DNA of 38,037 bases, from contig NZ_JBAKFX010000040.1 in assembly GCF_037577855.1 (NCBI RefSeq), positions 1-38,037 of the forward strand, read 5' to 3'. Source of the stretch: Dethiothermospora halolimnae (GTDB taxonomy: Bacteria; Bacillota; Clostridia; Tissierellales; VENL01). A program made the position numbers and the translations under genes. The notes below the pieces were generated by a model that saw nothing but the letters and a program-made list of their open reading frames with translations, made no database searches and was not told the DNA's origin. Below are positions 7,975-15,801 of this stretch, one piece after another; the stretch's first letter is position 1; each line of letters starts with the position of its first letter.

Positions 7975-8409
7975 TCATTTTAACTTTACTTTACCTATAA
8001 CCTCAATGCTTTTAGAAGTAATCACTTTAGAATTTAATTTTGGTAGTTCAATATTTTTACTTACACCTACAATTTTAACACCTATTTTATCTAAATACTT
8101 ACTTCCATTGACTTCTATGATATCATCACTGGAAACAAAAAATTCAACTTCATCATTTTCACTAAAATCCCCTATTACTTTTCCATTTTTTAAAATTTCT
8201 ACATCCTTATATCTATCATTTAATAATTTAATAATAAGCTTGCCCTTTTCCGTTGTTTCCTTTATTCCATATTGTTGATTATCAAAAAAAACAGAAATTG
8301 TATTTTTATTTGATATAAACTGAAAACTAATTAATAATATTATACTCACTAGACATATTTTTAGCAATATAGACTCAAATTTTTTGAATATAAAGTTATA
8401 TTTATTCAT
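7975..8409 (-). CDS. Unknown protein with one N-terminal membrane segment
   Basis: I do not recognise this 144-aa protein. Residues about 13-33 are a strongly hydrophobic segment after basic and polar residues, so the remaining ~110 residues are probably outside the cell, anchored or secreted. That part is rich in beta-type and charged residues and has no cysteine or obvious catalytic motif. The start ATG has AAGGGGG at good spacing. It sits between a terminator (8474-8505) and aroH (54 bases), so it is probably the first gene of an aroH-cmk-plsC-ispH transcript. Confidence 0.75.
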   Translation of the reverse strand: MNKYNFIFKKFESILLKICLVSIILLISFQFISNKNTISVFFDNQQYGIKETTEKGKLIIKLLNDRYKDVEILKNGKVIGDFSENDEVEFFVSSDDIIEVNGSKYLDKIGVKIVGVSKNIELPKLNSKVITSKSIEVIGKVKLK

Positions 8410-8473
8410 TTTTATTCCCCCTTAAACTATTAGTGTCAATTGGTTATATATAGATATGTTATGCATAAAAACA

Positions 8474-8505
8474 AAAAAAATGTGTCCCAAGGAACACATT
8501 TTTTT
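8474..8505 (-). terminator. Intrinsic terminator after the BaiN/HI0933-family gene
   Basis: The stem is AAAAAAATGTGTTCC with GGGACACATTTTTTT and a two-base loop, with one G-U pair. The 3' arm is the T run. The stop TAA at 8504-8506 overlaps the base of the stem. Confidence 0.85.
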
Positions 8506-9727
8506 AGCAATTAACACCTGCTAAATATCCTGTAGAGTATGCTATTTGTAAGTTAAAACCTCCCGTTAATGCATCAACATCAATAACTTCTCCGGCAAAG
8601 TACATACCTTTAATAAGTTTTGATTCCATTGTAGAAGGATTAATTTCCTTCACTGATATCCCTCCAGAAGTGACTATAGCCTCATTTATAGGTCTAAACC
8701 TATCGAAAGTCATCTCTAAATTTTTCAATATATTAAGTAGATTTTTTCTTTCGGTTTTAGTTATTTGATTAACAAATTTATCTTCGTCAATTTCAGAAAG
8801 TTTTATTATTATCGGTATAATTTTTTTAGGAAGTAAGTCGTTTAATGAGTTTTTAAATTGTTTTCTTGAATATTTTTCAAAGTCTCTTATTATTCTATTC
8901 TCCAATTGCTTATCATCTAAAGCAGGTTTTAGGTCTATGGAAATCTTTATAGTATTATTTCTATAATCATTTATATAGTTACTCATAGTTAATACTAAGG
9001 GACCTGATATCCCAAAATGGGTAAAAAGCATTTCTCCAAAGTCTTCAAAAACCTTTTTCCCATTTACATATGTAGTAACAGTTATATTTTTAAGGGCTAA
9101 TCCCTGTAGTTCCTTAACCCAAGCTTCCTTTATTTCGCAAGGGGCTAATGCTGGTTTTATTTCTTTTATTTCATGTCCAAAGTTTTTAGCAAAGGTATAT
9201 CCATCACCAGTTGAACCAGTCTGCTTATAACTGACACCACCAGTTGCTATAATGACCTTATCAAAGGTCTCTATAGTTGAGTCTTTAAAATTAATAATAA
9301 AAGATTTATCTGTTTTTTCTATTTGAGTAACTTCTTTATTAAGATTAATTTTGACCTTATTATCAATCATATATTTCTCTAAAGCCTTTATGACATCGCT
9401 GGATTTATTACTTTTAGGAAAAACTCTATTTCCCCTTTCAACTTTAGTTTCTACTCCATATCGATTTAATATATCTATTATATTTTTGTTCGTAAAACTA
9501 TAAAATCCACTGTATAAGAAATCTTTGTTAGAGACAACATTATTAATTAAATCTTCAATATCACAATTATTAGTGATATTACATCTTCCTTTACCTGTGA
9601 TAAAAAGTTTTTTTCCCAGTTTATCATTTTTTTCAAATAAATAAACTTCTTTTCCTCTATTAGATGCAGTGGCTGCTGCTATCATCCCTGCAGGACCACC
9701 TCCTATTACTGCTACTTTTTTTATCAT
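8504..9727 (-). CDS. FAD-dependent oxidoreductase of the BaiN/HI0933 (YhiN) family
   Basis: The N-terminal dinucleotide-binding motif GGGPAG (about 9-14) is followed by the family signature KLFITGKGRCNITN (about 40-53). Then come GGVSYKQTGSTGDGY, an FTHFGISGP stretch, and the C-terminal FAD contact GEVIDVDALTGGFNLQ. Length (407 aa) is standard. The family is widespread. One clostridial member, BaiN, reduces bile-acid intermediates, but most members, including this one, have no known substrate. ATG has AGGAGG at good spacing. The gene lies 26 bases after the histidine phosphatase and shares its transcript. Confidence 0.88.
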   Translation of the reverse strand: MIKKVAVIGGGPAGMIAAATASNRGKEVYLFEKNDKLGKKLFITGKGRCNITNNCDIEDLINNVVSNKDFLYSGFYSFTNKNIIDILNRYGVETKVERGNRVFPKSNKSSDVIKALEKYMIDNKVKINLNKEVTQIEKTDKSFIINFKDSTIETFDKVIIATGGVSYKQTGSTGDGYTFAKNFGHEIKEIKPALAPCEIKEAWVKELQGLALKNITVTTYVNGKKVFEDFGEMLFTHFGISGPLVLTMSNYINDYRNNTIKISIDLKPALDDKQLENRIIRDFEKYSRKQFKNSLNDLLPKKIIPIIIKLSEIDEDKFVNQITKTERKNLLNILKNLEMTFDRFRPINEAIVTSGGISVKEINPSTMESKLIKGMYFAGEVIDVDALTGGFNLQIAYSTGYLAGVNC

Positions 9728-9753
9728 TTTATACCTCCTATATCAATTTTTCT

Positions 9754-10365
9754 TTATTCACTACTGATATGACTAGTATCATTTAAAACCCTTATAACCG
9801 GTGAATATTCTGTAAAATCGATTATTGTTAAGCCCACATTACTTATGGTAAGTTTATTATAATTACTTATATCTATACCTAATATACCTAATATTAAAGC
9901 TTTAATTGTTGAACCATGGGATACTAGTAATACATTTTTACACTTATGCTTTTTTTTCAGCTCATTGATACTGCTTAATACCCTTTCTTGAACTTGAATT
10001 AGAGATTCTGCTCCTTCAATTTTAGCATTATGGGGTTTAGTTTTCCATATATAATGCTCCTCATAAAATTTAGATTGTATATCATCAATTGTTAAGCCTT
10101 GCCAGTGACCAAAATTTTTTTCCCTTAAACCATTTAATTTATTTACCTTTACATTAAGTTTTTTTCCTATTATCTCTGCAGTTTTATATGCTCTATTTAG
10201 GTCACTACTATATATGTAATCTACCTTATAGTCCTTTAATCTATTTGAAACTTTATAAGCTTGATTTAAACCTTCTTCTGTTAAGTCGGTATTAGTATTT
10301 CCTTGAACCCTTTTCTCTATGTTCCATTTTGTTTGTCCATGTCTAACTAAAAAAAGTCTTTTCAT
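9754..10365 (-). CDS. Histidine phosphatase family protein (phosphoglycerate mutase-like)
   Basis: The RHGQT motif at residues 8-12 carries the phosphohistidine His9. The second set comprises REKNFGHWQG and LVSHGSTIKAL with the second catalytic histidine. At 203 aa it fits the CobC/PhoE/GpmB-like branch that dephosphorylates small phosphate esters, not true glycolytic phosphoglycerate mutase, which is about 230-250 aa. The substrate cannot be assigned. GGAGG lies seven bases before ATG 10363-10365. It begins the two-gene unit with the flavoprotein downstream. Confidence 0.87.
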   Translation of the reverse strand: MKRLFLVRHGQTKWNIEKRVQGNTNTDLTEEGLNQAYKVSNRLKDYKVDYIYSSDLNRAYKTAEIIGKKLNVKVNKLNGLREKNFGHWQGLTIDDIQSKFYEEHYIWKTKPHNAKIEGAESLIQVQERVLSSINELKKKHKCKNVLLVSHGSTIKALILGILGIDISNYNKLTISNVGLTIIDFTEYSPVIRVLNDTSHISSE

Positions 10366-10480
10366 ATTTGAACCTCCAAAGTTTTATAATGATTTATTTT
10401 TTATTATATAATTTTTTTATTTTTTTTAAAAGGTTTGTCATTTATGATAAGGTTTATTATGATACTTGGTGCCATAATAA

Positions 10481-10512
10481 ATAAAACGATGGCTTAAAAG
10501 CCATCGTTTTAT
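10481..10512 (-). terminator. Terminator of the kor/rpiR operon
   Basis: AAAACGATGGCTT pairs with AAGCCATCGTTTT around a two-base loop. It is followed by ATTTATT and embeds the stop TAA (10509-10511) of the regulator gene. Confidence 0.8.
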
Positions 10513-11393
10513 CCTAAGTAATTAGGTTTATTTTTTTCATCATATATATTATATTCTTCCCATATATTTTCTAATTTAGTTAAATAATGTTTAATCTCAT
10601 TCTTCTCTCGCATACCTATAGCTACAATTAATGCATTAATAAGACTCATTGGTGCCACTAAGGAGTCCACAAAAGTCAACATATTACTCTTTGAAGTAAG
10701 GGTATAGTCCGCCAGGTTTGCTATAGGAGACATATAACTATCAGTTATACCTACAATCTTACACTCTTGTTTTTTCACATAATTTAATGCCTCTAAAGTT
10801 TTTCTAGAATATCTAGGATACCCTATCCCTATAACTAAATCTTCCTTAGAAACCCTTAATAATTGCTCAAATACATCACTCATACCAAAACTTACTACTT
10901 TTACATTATCTAATATAAGATCTAAATAGAAACCTAAATAACCAGCTAATGAAGCAGAACTTCTTAAGCCTATTATATATATTCTCTTAGCACTAAATAT
11001 ACTATCTATAACTCTTTGAAAGATATCCATATCTATGTCATCTATAGTAGTTCTAATATTATCCATATCAGCTTTTAAGACCTTTTTTAGTAACATTTTT
11101 TTATCGGTAAAGTCATCAGACATACCTAATCTTTGAACAGTGGTTAATTTATTTTTAATTAACTCCTGTAGTGATTTTTGTAAGCTAGGGTATCCGGAAA
11201 ATCCTAAGGCATTTGCGAATCTAACAACTGTGGATTCACTAACTCCAACCATTTCTCCTAGCTTAGAGGCAGTCATAAAAGCAGCCTTATCATAGTAGGA
11301 CATAATATATTCTGCAATAAGTTTCTGTCCTTTACTTAGCTTATTAAAATTTATTTGTATTAACTTTATTAAATCCTGTTTATTGTCCTCCAT
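10509..11393 (-). CDS. MurR/RpiR family transcriptional regulator
   Basis: The N-terminal RpiR helix-turn-helix (about residues 1-77) carries the family phrase LGEMVGVSESTVVRFANALGF. Residues about 125-260 form a SIS sugar-phosphate-binding domain (IYIIGLRSSASLAG near 143-156). RpiR proteins usually sense phosphosugars and control sugar or central carbon genes. This one is the last gene of the ferredoxin-dependent 2-oxoacid oxidoreductase operon, 20 bases after the gamma subunit, so it is a candidate autoregulator of that operon (inference). The ribosome binding site before ATG 11391-11393 is modest (AAAGGA). Length (294 aa) is typical. Confidence 0.9.
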   Translation of the reverse strand: MEDNKQDLIKLIQINFNKLSKGQKLIAEYIMSYYDKAAFMTASKLGEMVGVSESTVVRFANALGFSGYPSLQKSLQELIKNKLTTVQRLGMSDDFTDKKMLLKKVLKADMDNIRTTIDDIDMDIFQRVIDSIFSAKRIYIIGLRSSASLAGYLGFYLDLILDNVKVVSFGMSDVFEQLLRVSKEDLVIGIGYPRYSRKTLEALNYVKKQECKIVGITDSYMSPIANLADYTLTSKSNMLTFVDSLVAPMSLINALIVAIGMREKNEIKHYLTKLENIWEEYNIYDEKNKPNYLG

Positions 11394-11412
11394 AATAAAA
11401 CCATTCCTTTTA

Positions 11413-11943
11413 TTATTTAACTAAGCTAAAGCCCTCTTTTAATGCATTTTCATTTATTTCCTCTGTTCCGCTGGGAACCCTATTTAATACGGCCTTTTCC
11501 AATGTTTCTCTATTAACTATGTCCGTGATTTCTCTGACAACACCAAGGGCTACAATATTGGCAACCATTGGTTTCTTTAATTTCTCATAGGCAGTATCTA
11601 ATATAGGTAAAGAATATACCTTTATATCATCTCTATTAGGTGCTTTAACTCTACTATCTATTATTAGTATACCATTTTCCTTCAAATTTTCAACATACTT
11701 ATCACAAGCCACTTGGGTTAATGACAATAGTATATCACAATTTCTAACCTTTGGATAATTAATTTCATTTTCGCTTATTATCACTTCTGCTTTACTAGCT
11801 CCACCTCTTGCTTCCGGTCCATATGATTGAGATTGAACAGCATTTTTACCTTGTAATAATGCTGCTTCTGCAAGTATAATTCCACCTAATATTAATCCCT
11901 GTCCACCTGAACCACTCAATCTAATTTCACACTGATTAGACAT
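11413..11943 (-). CDS. korC: 2-oxoacid:ferredoxin oxidoreductase, gamma subunit
   Basis: Gamma (KorC/VorC-type) subunit of the coenzyme A-dependent 2-oxoacid:ferredoxin oxidoreductase. Seen: RLSGSGGQGLILGG near the N-terminus, SYGPEARGG (about 40-48) and the D-[IV]-L-LSLTQ stretch. I start at ATG 11941-11943 with AAGGGGAG a few bases upstream (176 aa); a TTG 27 bases earlier lacks a proper ribosome binding site and would extend into the beta-subunit gene. It follows the beta subunit by 13 bases. Confidence 0.9.
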   Translation of the reverse strand: MSNQCEIRLSGSGGQGLILGGIILAEAALLQGKNAVQSQSYGPEARGGASKAEVIISENEINYPKVRNCDILLSLTQVACDKYVENLKENGILIIDSRVKAPNRDDIKVYSLPILDTAYEKLKKPMVANIVALGVVREITDIVNRETLEKAVLNRVPSGTEEINENALKEGFSLVK

Positions 11944-11956
11944 AATATCTCCCCTT

Positions 11957-12766
11957 TTAATATCTATCAATTATTTTTTGATATTCTTCTGTATATTCCG
12001 GTTCTGGATTTTTGTAAAATTCTCCAATAAGCGTTTTACCTTCTACCTTTTCCTTTGGAAGCTTTTCTGCTGCTTTAACATTAACCGTACCTTCTTTTAG
12101 ATATTTCATCATTTCAACAGCATTACCTTTTTTATTCTTTCTTCCATAGTATGTTGGGCAAACACTTACAGCCTCAACAAATGAAAAACCTTTATTCTCT
12201 ATTCCTGCTTTAACTTGTTTTTTTATCATATTAGCATGATATGCAGTGGATCTAGCTACATAAGTAGAGCCTGCTGCTTTAGCTAAATTACACAAATCAA
12301 AATTCCTATCTATATTACCATATGGTGCAGTAGTTCCCCTATCACCGGTTGGAGTAGTTGGTGAATATTGTCCCCCTGTCATACCATAAATATTATTATT
12401 AAATACAACAGTTGTTATATCGATATTTCTTCTTGCAGCATGTATAAGGTGATTACCTCCAATAGCTGCACAGTCACCATCTCCAGATATCACTATAACC
12501 TTTAAATTAGGATTTGCCATCTTTACTCCTGTAGCAAATGCTAAGGCCCTACCATGGGTTGTATGAAGGGTGTTAAAGTCCATATAACCAGGCGCTCTAG
12601 AAGAACAACCTATTCCAGATACTATACATACATCATCCTTATTATATCCTAACTCATCGATTGCATCTGTGATTGATTTCATTATAATTCCATGACCACA
12701 TCCAGGACACCAAATATGTGGAAGTTTATCATCTCTAAAATATTTTTCAATTATTTTACTAGACAC
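11957..12766 (-). CDS. korB: 2-oxoacid:ferredoxin oxidoreductase, beta (TPP-binding) subunit
   Basis: Beta subunit carrying thiamine diphosphate and an Fe-S cluster; with alpha it decarboxylates a 2-oxoacid and passes electrons to ferredoxin. Motifs: CPGCG at 20-24 (cluster ligands), GCSSR at 53-57, the TPP motif start GDGD at 95-98, and NNNIYGMTGGQYSPT at 123-137. The start is GTG 12764-12766 with AGGAGG eight bases upstream, three bases after the alpha-subunit stop. Length (269 aa) fits. Substrate: 2-oxoglutarate is most likely by family resemblance, but branched-chain 2-oxoacids (Vor) cannot be excluded. Confidence 0.93.
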   Translation of the reverse strand: MSSKIIEKYFRDDKLPHIWCPGCGHGIIMKSITDAIDELGYNKDDVCIVSGIGCSSRAPGYMDFNTLHTTHGRALAFATGVKMANPNLKVIVISGDGDCAAIGGNHLIHAARRNIDITTVVFNNNIYGMTGGQYSPTTPTGDRGTTAPYGNIDRNFDLCNLAKAAGSTYVARSTAYHANMIKKQVKAGIENKGFSFVEAVSVCPTYYGRKNKKGNAVEMMKYLKEGTVNVKAAEKLPKEKVEGKTLIGEFYKNPEPEYTEEYQKIIDRY

Positions 12767-12769
12767 TTT

Positions 12770-13906
12770 TTAGACCTCCTTAATTTTGGCAAGTATTTCA
12801 TCTGGAGTAATTAATTCTCCATTGGCTTTGCCAACTCTATATACATCAACATGCCTATTGCAAACCCTTTCAACTTCAAGAGCATACTGGCCTAAGTTCA
12901 TTTCTGCTACGATCATTTTATTTGCTTTTTTAGATATCTCTTCTATTTGTTCCGATAGAAAAGGCCATATAGTCATAGGTCTAAATAATCCTACTTTTAA
13001 TCCCTCTTCCCTTGCCATATCTACAGCACTTTTAGCTGACCTTGCAGTACTTCCATATGATATTATTATAGTTTCAGCATCCTCTGTCTTATATTCTTCA
13101 TACATACCTATATCATCTATATTGTCATCTATTTTTCTCATTAATCTATCAAGTAGTTTTTCTGCTACTTCAGAATCATTACTTGGGAAACCAGTTTCAT
13201 CATGAACTAATCCAGTTACATGAAATCGATATCCTTCGCCATATGCAGCCATTTTCGGTACCAATTGACCTTCTTTTACTCCATATGGATTATATTTATC
13301 TAATCCCTTTTCGGGTTTCATTCTATCTATAACTTCAATTTCACTTGGATCGGGAATCTCTATTTTTTCCCTCATATGGCCAATAACCTCATCAGTTAAT
13401 AATACTACAGGAACTCTGTATTTTTCTGCTATATTAAATGCCTTTACAGTTAAATCAAAAGTTTCCCTAACAGATGATGGCGATAATGCTACAATGGGAT
13501 GATCTCCATGGGTTCCCCATCTAGCTTGCATAACATCACCTTGGGCTGGAGAAGTTGGTAATCCAGTACTTGGACCTCCTCTTTGTACATTAACTATTAC
13601 ACAAGGAATCTCTGCCAATGATGCATATCCCAAGTTTTCTTGCTTTAATGAAAATCCAGGTCCACTTGTGGCTGTCATTGACTTAAGTCCTGCCAATGAT
13701 CCCCCGATAACTGCTGCCATACCAGCAATTTCATCTTCCATCTGAATAAATCTACCTCCGACTTTCGGTAGTCTTAAAGATGAAATCTCCGCAACCTCAG
13801 TTGATGGAGTTATTGGGTAGCCCGCAAAAAATCTCATTCCTGCAGCTAGGGCGCCTTCCACACATGCTTCGTTGCCTTGCATCAGTTTTACTTTTTTATT
13901 TGTCAT
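12770..13906 (-). CDS. korA: 2-oxoacid:ferredoxin oxidoreductase, alpha subunit
   Basis: Alpha subunit of the four-subunit type, 378 aa. It begins MQGNEACVEGALAAGMRF and has GYPITPSTEVAE (about 29-40), the TATSGPGFSL loop (about 78-87) and QRGGPSTGLPT (about 108-118), all diagnostic. It overlaps the end of the ferredoxin gene by 11 bases and is followed three bases later by the beta subunit. AGGAGG precedes ATG 13904-13906. Such operons supply or consume reduced ferredoxin in amino-acid-fermenting anaerobes. Confidence 0.94.
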   Translation of the reverse strand: MTNKKVKLMQGNEACVEGALAAGMRFFAGYPITPSTEVAEISSLRLPKVGGRFIQMEDEIAGMAAVIGGSLAGLKSMTATSGPGFSLKQENLGYASLAEIPCVIVNVQRGGPSTGLPTSPAQGDVMQARWGTHGDHPIVALSPSSVRETFDLTVKAFNIAEKYRVPVVLLTDEVIGHMREKIEIPDPSEIEVIDRMKPEKGLDKYNPYGVKEGQLVPKMAAYGEGYRFHVTGLVHDETGFPSNDSEVAEKLLDRLMRKIDDNIDDIGMYEEYKTEDAETIIISYGSTARSAKSAVDMAREEGLKVGLFRPMTIWPFLSEQIEEISKKANKMIVAEMNLGQYALEVERVCNRHVDVYRVGKANGELITPDEILAKIKEV

Positions 13907-14111
13907 CTTTTTTACCTCCTAAATATATAGCATAATCAGGGCATCTAAGTTCACATTGACCACATTCTATACATGATTCAATGTCCTTGATATTAATTTT
14001 CCCTTCTTTTAGCTCTAATACATTCTTTGGACAAAAAGCTACACATATGCCGCACCCTTTACACCAATCAGGTTTTACTACAAGTTTATTGTCTTCTTTT
14101 TCAGTGACCAC
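13896..14111 (-). CDS. korD: 2x[4Fe-4S] ferredoxin subunit of 2-oxoacid oxidoreductase
   Basis: The 71-aa delta subunit has two classical four-cysteine motifs, CKGCGICVAFCP and CIECGQCELRCP, each able to hold a [4Fe-4S] cluster. It is the first gene of the operon. The start is GTG 14109-14111 with GGGGG 10 bases upstream. Its end overlaps the alpha-subunit start, so the two are translationally coupled. Confidence 0.93.
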   Translation of the reverse strand: MVTEKEDNKLVVKPDWCKGCGICVAFCPKNVLELKEGKINIKDIESCIECGQCELRCPDYAIYLGGKKDDK

Positions 14112-14156
14112 TTTTAAAAAGCCCCCTTTAAAATTGTTAAATTATTCTACAGCTCA

Positions 14157-14185
14157 ATAATAACAGAATGTTATTGGTTTTGCAA
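14157..14185 (-). promoter_or_regulatory. Promoter of the kor operon
   Basis: Minus strand: -35 TTGCAA (14180-14185), exactly 17-base spacer, -10 TATTAT (14157-14162). It is about 45 bases before the ferredoxin start. Confidence 0.6.
14159..14175 (-). promoter_or_regulatory. Candidate operator in the kor promoter
   Basis: AATAACA-TTC-TGTTATT is a perfect 7+7 inverted repeat lying across the spacer and -10. The obvious candidate ligand is the RpiR protein encoded at the end of the same operon (inference). Upstream, TTGCA-type words recur (near 14180, 14221 and 14243 in forward coordinates) and could be further sites. Confidence 0.45.
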
Positions 14186-14256
14186 TTTTTATTTCATAAT
14201 TTTAAATATTTATCAAATTTTGCAAGATTGATTTCATATTATGCAAAATATTTATC

Positions 14257-14277
14257 TGATTAAAGTACTTTTAATCA
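14257..14277 (-). terminator. Weak AT-rich terminator of surE
   Basis: TGATTAAA (14257-14264) pairs with TTTAATCA (14270-14277) around a five-base loop, and the surE stop TAA (14271-14273) is inside it. The T run beyond is poor (ATAAATATTTT). Confidence 0.4.
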
Positions 14278-15032
14278 AAATTCCACTTTTTCATTCTCTC
14301 AATTAAATCATAATCTGTCAAATCAAAATGCAGTGGTGTTATTGAGACAAATCCCTCTTTAATGGCTTCAACATCGCTTACATCTTTATTTTCTAACTCA
14401 ATTAAACTTCCCGCTAACCAATAATAATTTTTTCCCATAGGATCTTCTCTTTTTACAAAGCTATTATTATACCTTCTATTTCCTAATTCAGTCAATTTAA
14501 TTCCCTTTATATCCTTATAACCTATAGATGGAATATTGGCATTTAAAATTATACTTTCTTGTTCTTTATTATCTAATATTAATCTAGCCAATTTGCAAGA
14601 ATAAGATGCTGCCCCTTCATAGTTAATTTCCCCTTTTATTCCTGCTATTGACATAGCCAAAGATGGTATTCCATGAATAGCGCCTTCTATAGCAGCAGAT
14701 ACTGTTCCTGAATATATAACATCAGTACCAAGATTAGGTCCATTATTTATACCGGAAACAACTAAATCCGGCTTATTCGCCATTATAGTCTCTATACCTA
14801 TCTTAACACAATCACTTGGTGTACCACTTATGCTCCATGCTTCTATATCATCGGGAAAATCAGTTGCTTTATCAACCCTTAAAGGCTGATGCATGGTTAT
14901 GGCATGTCCTGTGGCACTTCGCTCTCTATCGGGAGCTATTACGATGACCTTTGCTATTTTTTTTAAACTTTTAGCTAATTTTTTTATTCCAATGGCATTT
15001 ATACCATCATCGTTTGTAACTAATATATTCAA
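14271..15032 (-). CDS. surE: 5'/3'-nucleotidase SurE
   Basis: Metal-dependent nucleoside monophosphate phosphatase. From the chosen start it begins MNILVTNDDGI (Asp8, Asp9 bind metal), with RSATGHAIT, SGTPSDCVKIG, and SGINNGPNLGTDVIYSGTVSAA, all family signatures. The start is TTG 15030-15032 with AAGGAG nine bases upstream; the in-frame ATG three codons earlier abuts the ribosome binding site and would add MLY before the conserved start. It is divergently transcribed from the plus-strand gene at 15120. Length (253 aa) is normal. Confidence 0.93.
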   Translation of the reverse strand: MNILVTNDDGINAIGIKKLAKSLKKIAKVIVIAPDRERSATGHAITMHQPLRVDKATDFPDDIEAWSISGTPSDCVKIGIETIMANKPDLVVSGINNGPNLGTDVIYSGTVSAAIEGAIHGIPSLAMSIAGIKGEINYEGAASYSCKLARLILDNKEQESIILNANIPSIGYKDIKGIKLTELGNRRYNNSFVKREDPMGKNYYWLAGSLIELENKDVSDVEAIKEGFVSITPLHFDLTDYDLIERMKKWNFD

Positions 15033-15119
15033 ATATAACATCTCCTTAATATATATTTTGGTATATGTAAATAATATTATTATCTATAATTATTCGATTT
15101 ATTACAGGAGTGATGACTT

Positions 15120-15758
15120 TTGATTCAAATTGATGATGCTGGTAGTGGTAGTCTAGTTGGTGGCACATGTATTGGAGCCACTCGTATTGAAACCAATGAA
15201 TATTATTATGAAATTATTCCCATAAAATTTTATAATAAAGAATACTTCAAAGAAAAAAAATATCTTGAGTATGTTATAACTATAGTAAAAAGATTATTTG
15301 CTACCCTAAACGTTGATAAAAATGAATCTATATTAGTATGTCGGGGTTATATGTTTGACCTATTAAGAAAATGGTTTAAAGATAAAGAATATAACTTTAA
15401 AAGTGTAAAAATTGTAGATCCATTGCAGACTAAAATAGAAAACACCTTTGAAGAATATATTATATCTTTAGGTCTTCCCAAAAATTATATTAGATACACC
15501 AAATACCCCTTTCATTTCCATACTTTACTTAAATGGGTCTATTCAGACTATGAAAATAGAACTAAATTGTGTAAAAAAGGATGGAAAAGTTGGTCTAAAT
15601 ATGGTTACTTAGAAACATCAATATCATATGATTATATAAAAAAGTCTAACTATATCTGTTTAAAGTGTGGCAAATCCATAAAAGATAACTCCAAAATTAA
15701 AATATTAAAGTATACTAGTAATCGACCTACAAAAATATATTTACATCATTATTGTTAA
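15120..15758 (+). CDS. Conserved protein of unknown function with RNase H-like N-terminus and C-terminal zinc knuckle
   Basis: I recall similar proteins of about 210 aa in Clostridia without an assigned function. The N-terminus IDDAGSGSLVGGTCIG (4-19) followed by two short beta-type strands (20-36) resembles the first hairpins of RNase H-like folds: an acidic pair followed by a Gly-rich turn. A helix-rich stretch (38-64) and a strand with CRG (74-76) follow. CKKGWKSWSKYG (151-162) and CLKCG...LHHYC (Cys180, Cys183, His209/210, Cys212) suggest a metal-binding end. Catalytic acidic residues beyond Asp5/Asp6 are not obvious, so nuclease activity is only a possibility. The start is TTG with AGGAG nine bases upstream. 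It is the only sizeable plus-strand gene here, closed by its own terminator. Confidence 0.85.
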   Translation: MIQIDDAGSGSLVGGTCIGATRIETNEYYYEIIPIKFYNKEYFKEKKYLEYVITIVKRLFATLNVDKNESILVCRGYMFDLLRKWFKDKEYNFKSVKIVDPLQTKIENTFEEYIISLGLPKNYIRYTKYPFHFHTLLKWVYSDYENRTKLCKKGWKSWSKYGYLETSISYDYIKKSNYICLKCGKSIKDNSKIKILKYTSNRPTKIYLHHYC

Positions 15759-15762
15759 AACT

Positions 15763-15792
15763 AAGAGGTACAGATTAAAATCTATACCTCTT
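15763..15792 (+). terminator. Terminator after the plus-strand gene, probably bidirectional
   Basis: AAGAGGTA (15763-15770) pairs with TACCTCTT (15785-15792), continued by AGATT/AATCT inside. It is followed on the plus strand by TTTACTTTATTT. The minus-strand gene ending at 15802 converges on it. Confidence 0.75.
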
Positions 15793-15801
15793 TTACTTTA
15801 T

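Noticed and set aside
7853..8278. 141-codon plus-strand frame across the aroH start and the unknown exported protein
   Set aside because: Antisense shadow spanning two minus-strand genes and their gap; low-complexity Leu/Ile/Ser product.
12786..13205. 139-codon plus-strand frame antisense to korA
   Set aside because: Shadow of a highly conserved coding sequence, Ser/Leu-rich composition, no ribosome binding site.
15120..15758. Assignment of the plus-strand unknown as RNase HII
   Set aside because: The DDAGSGS start recalls DEAGRG of RNase HII, but the DSK and later catalytic motifs of RNase HII are absent and the C-terminal Cys/His knuckle is foreign to it.
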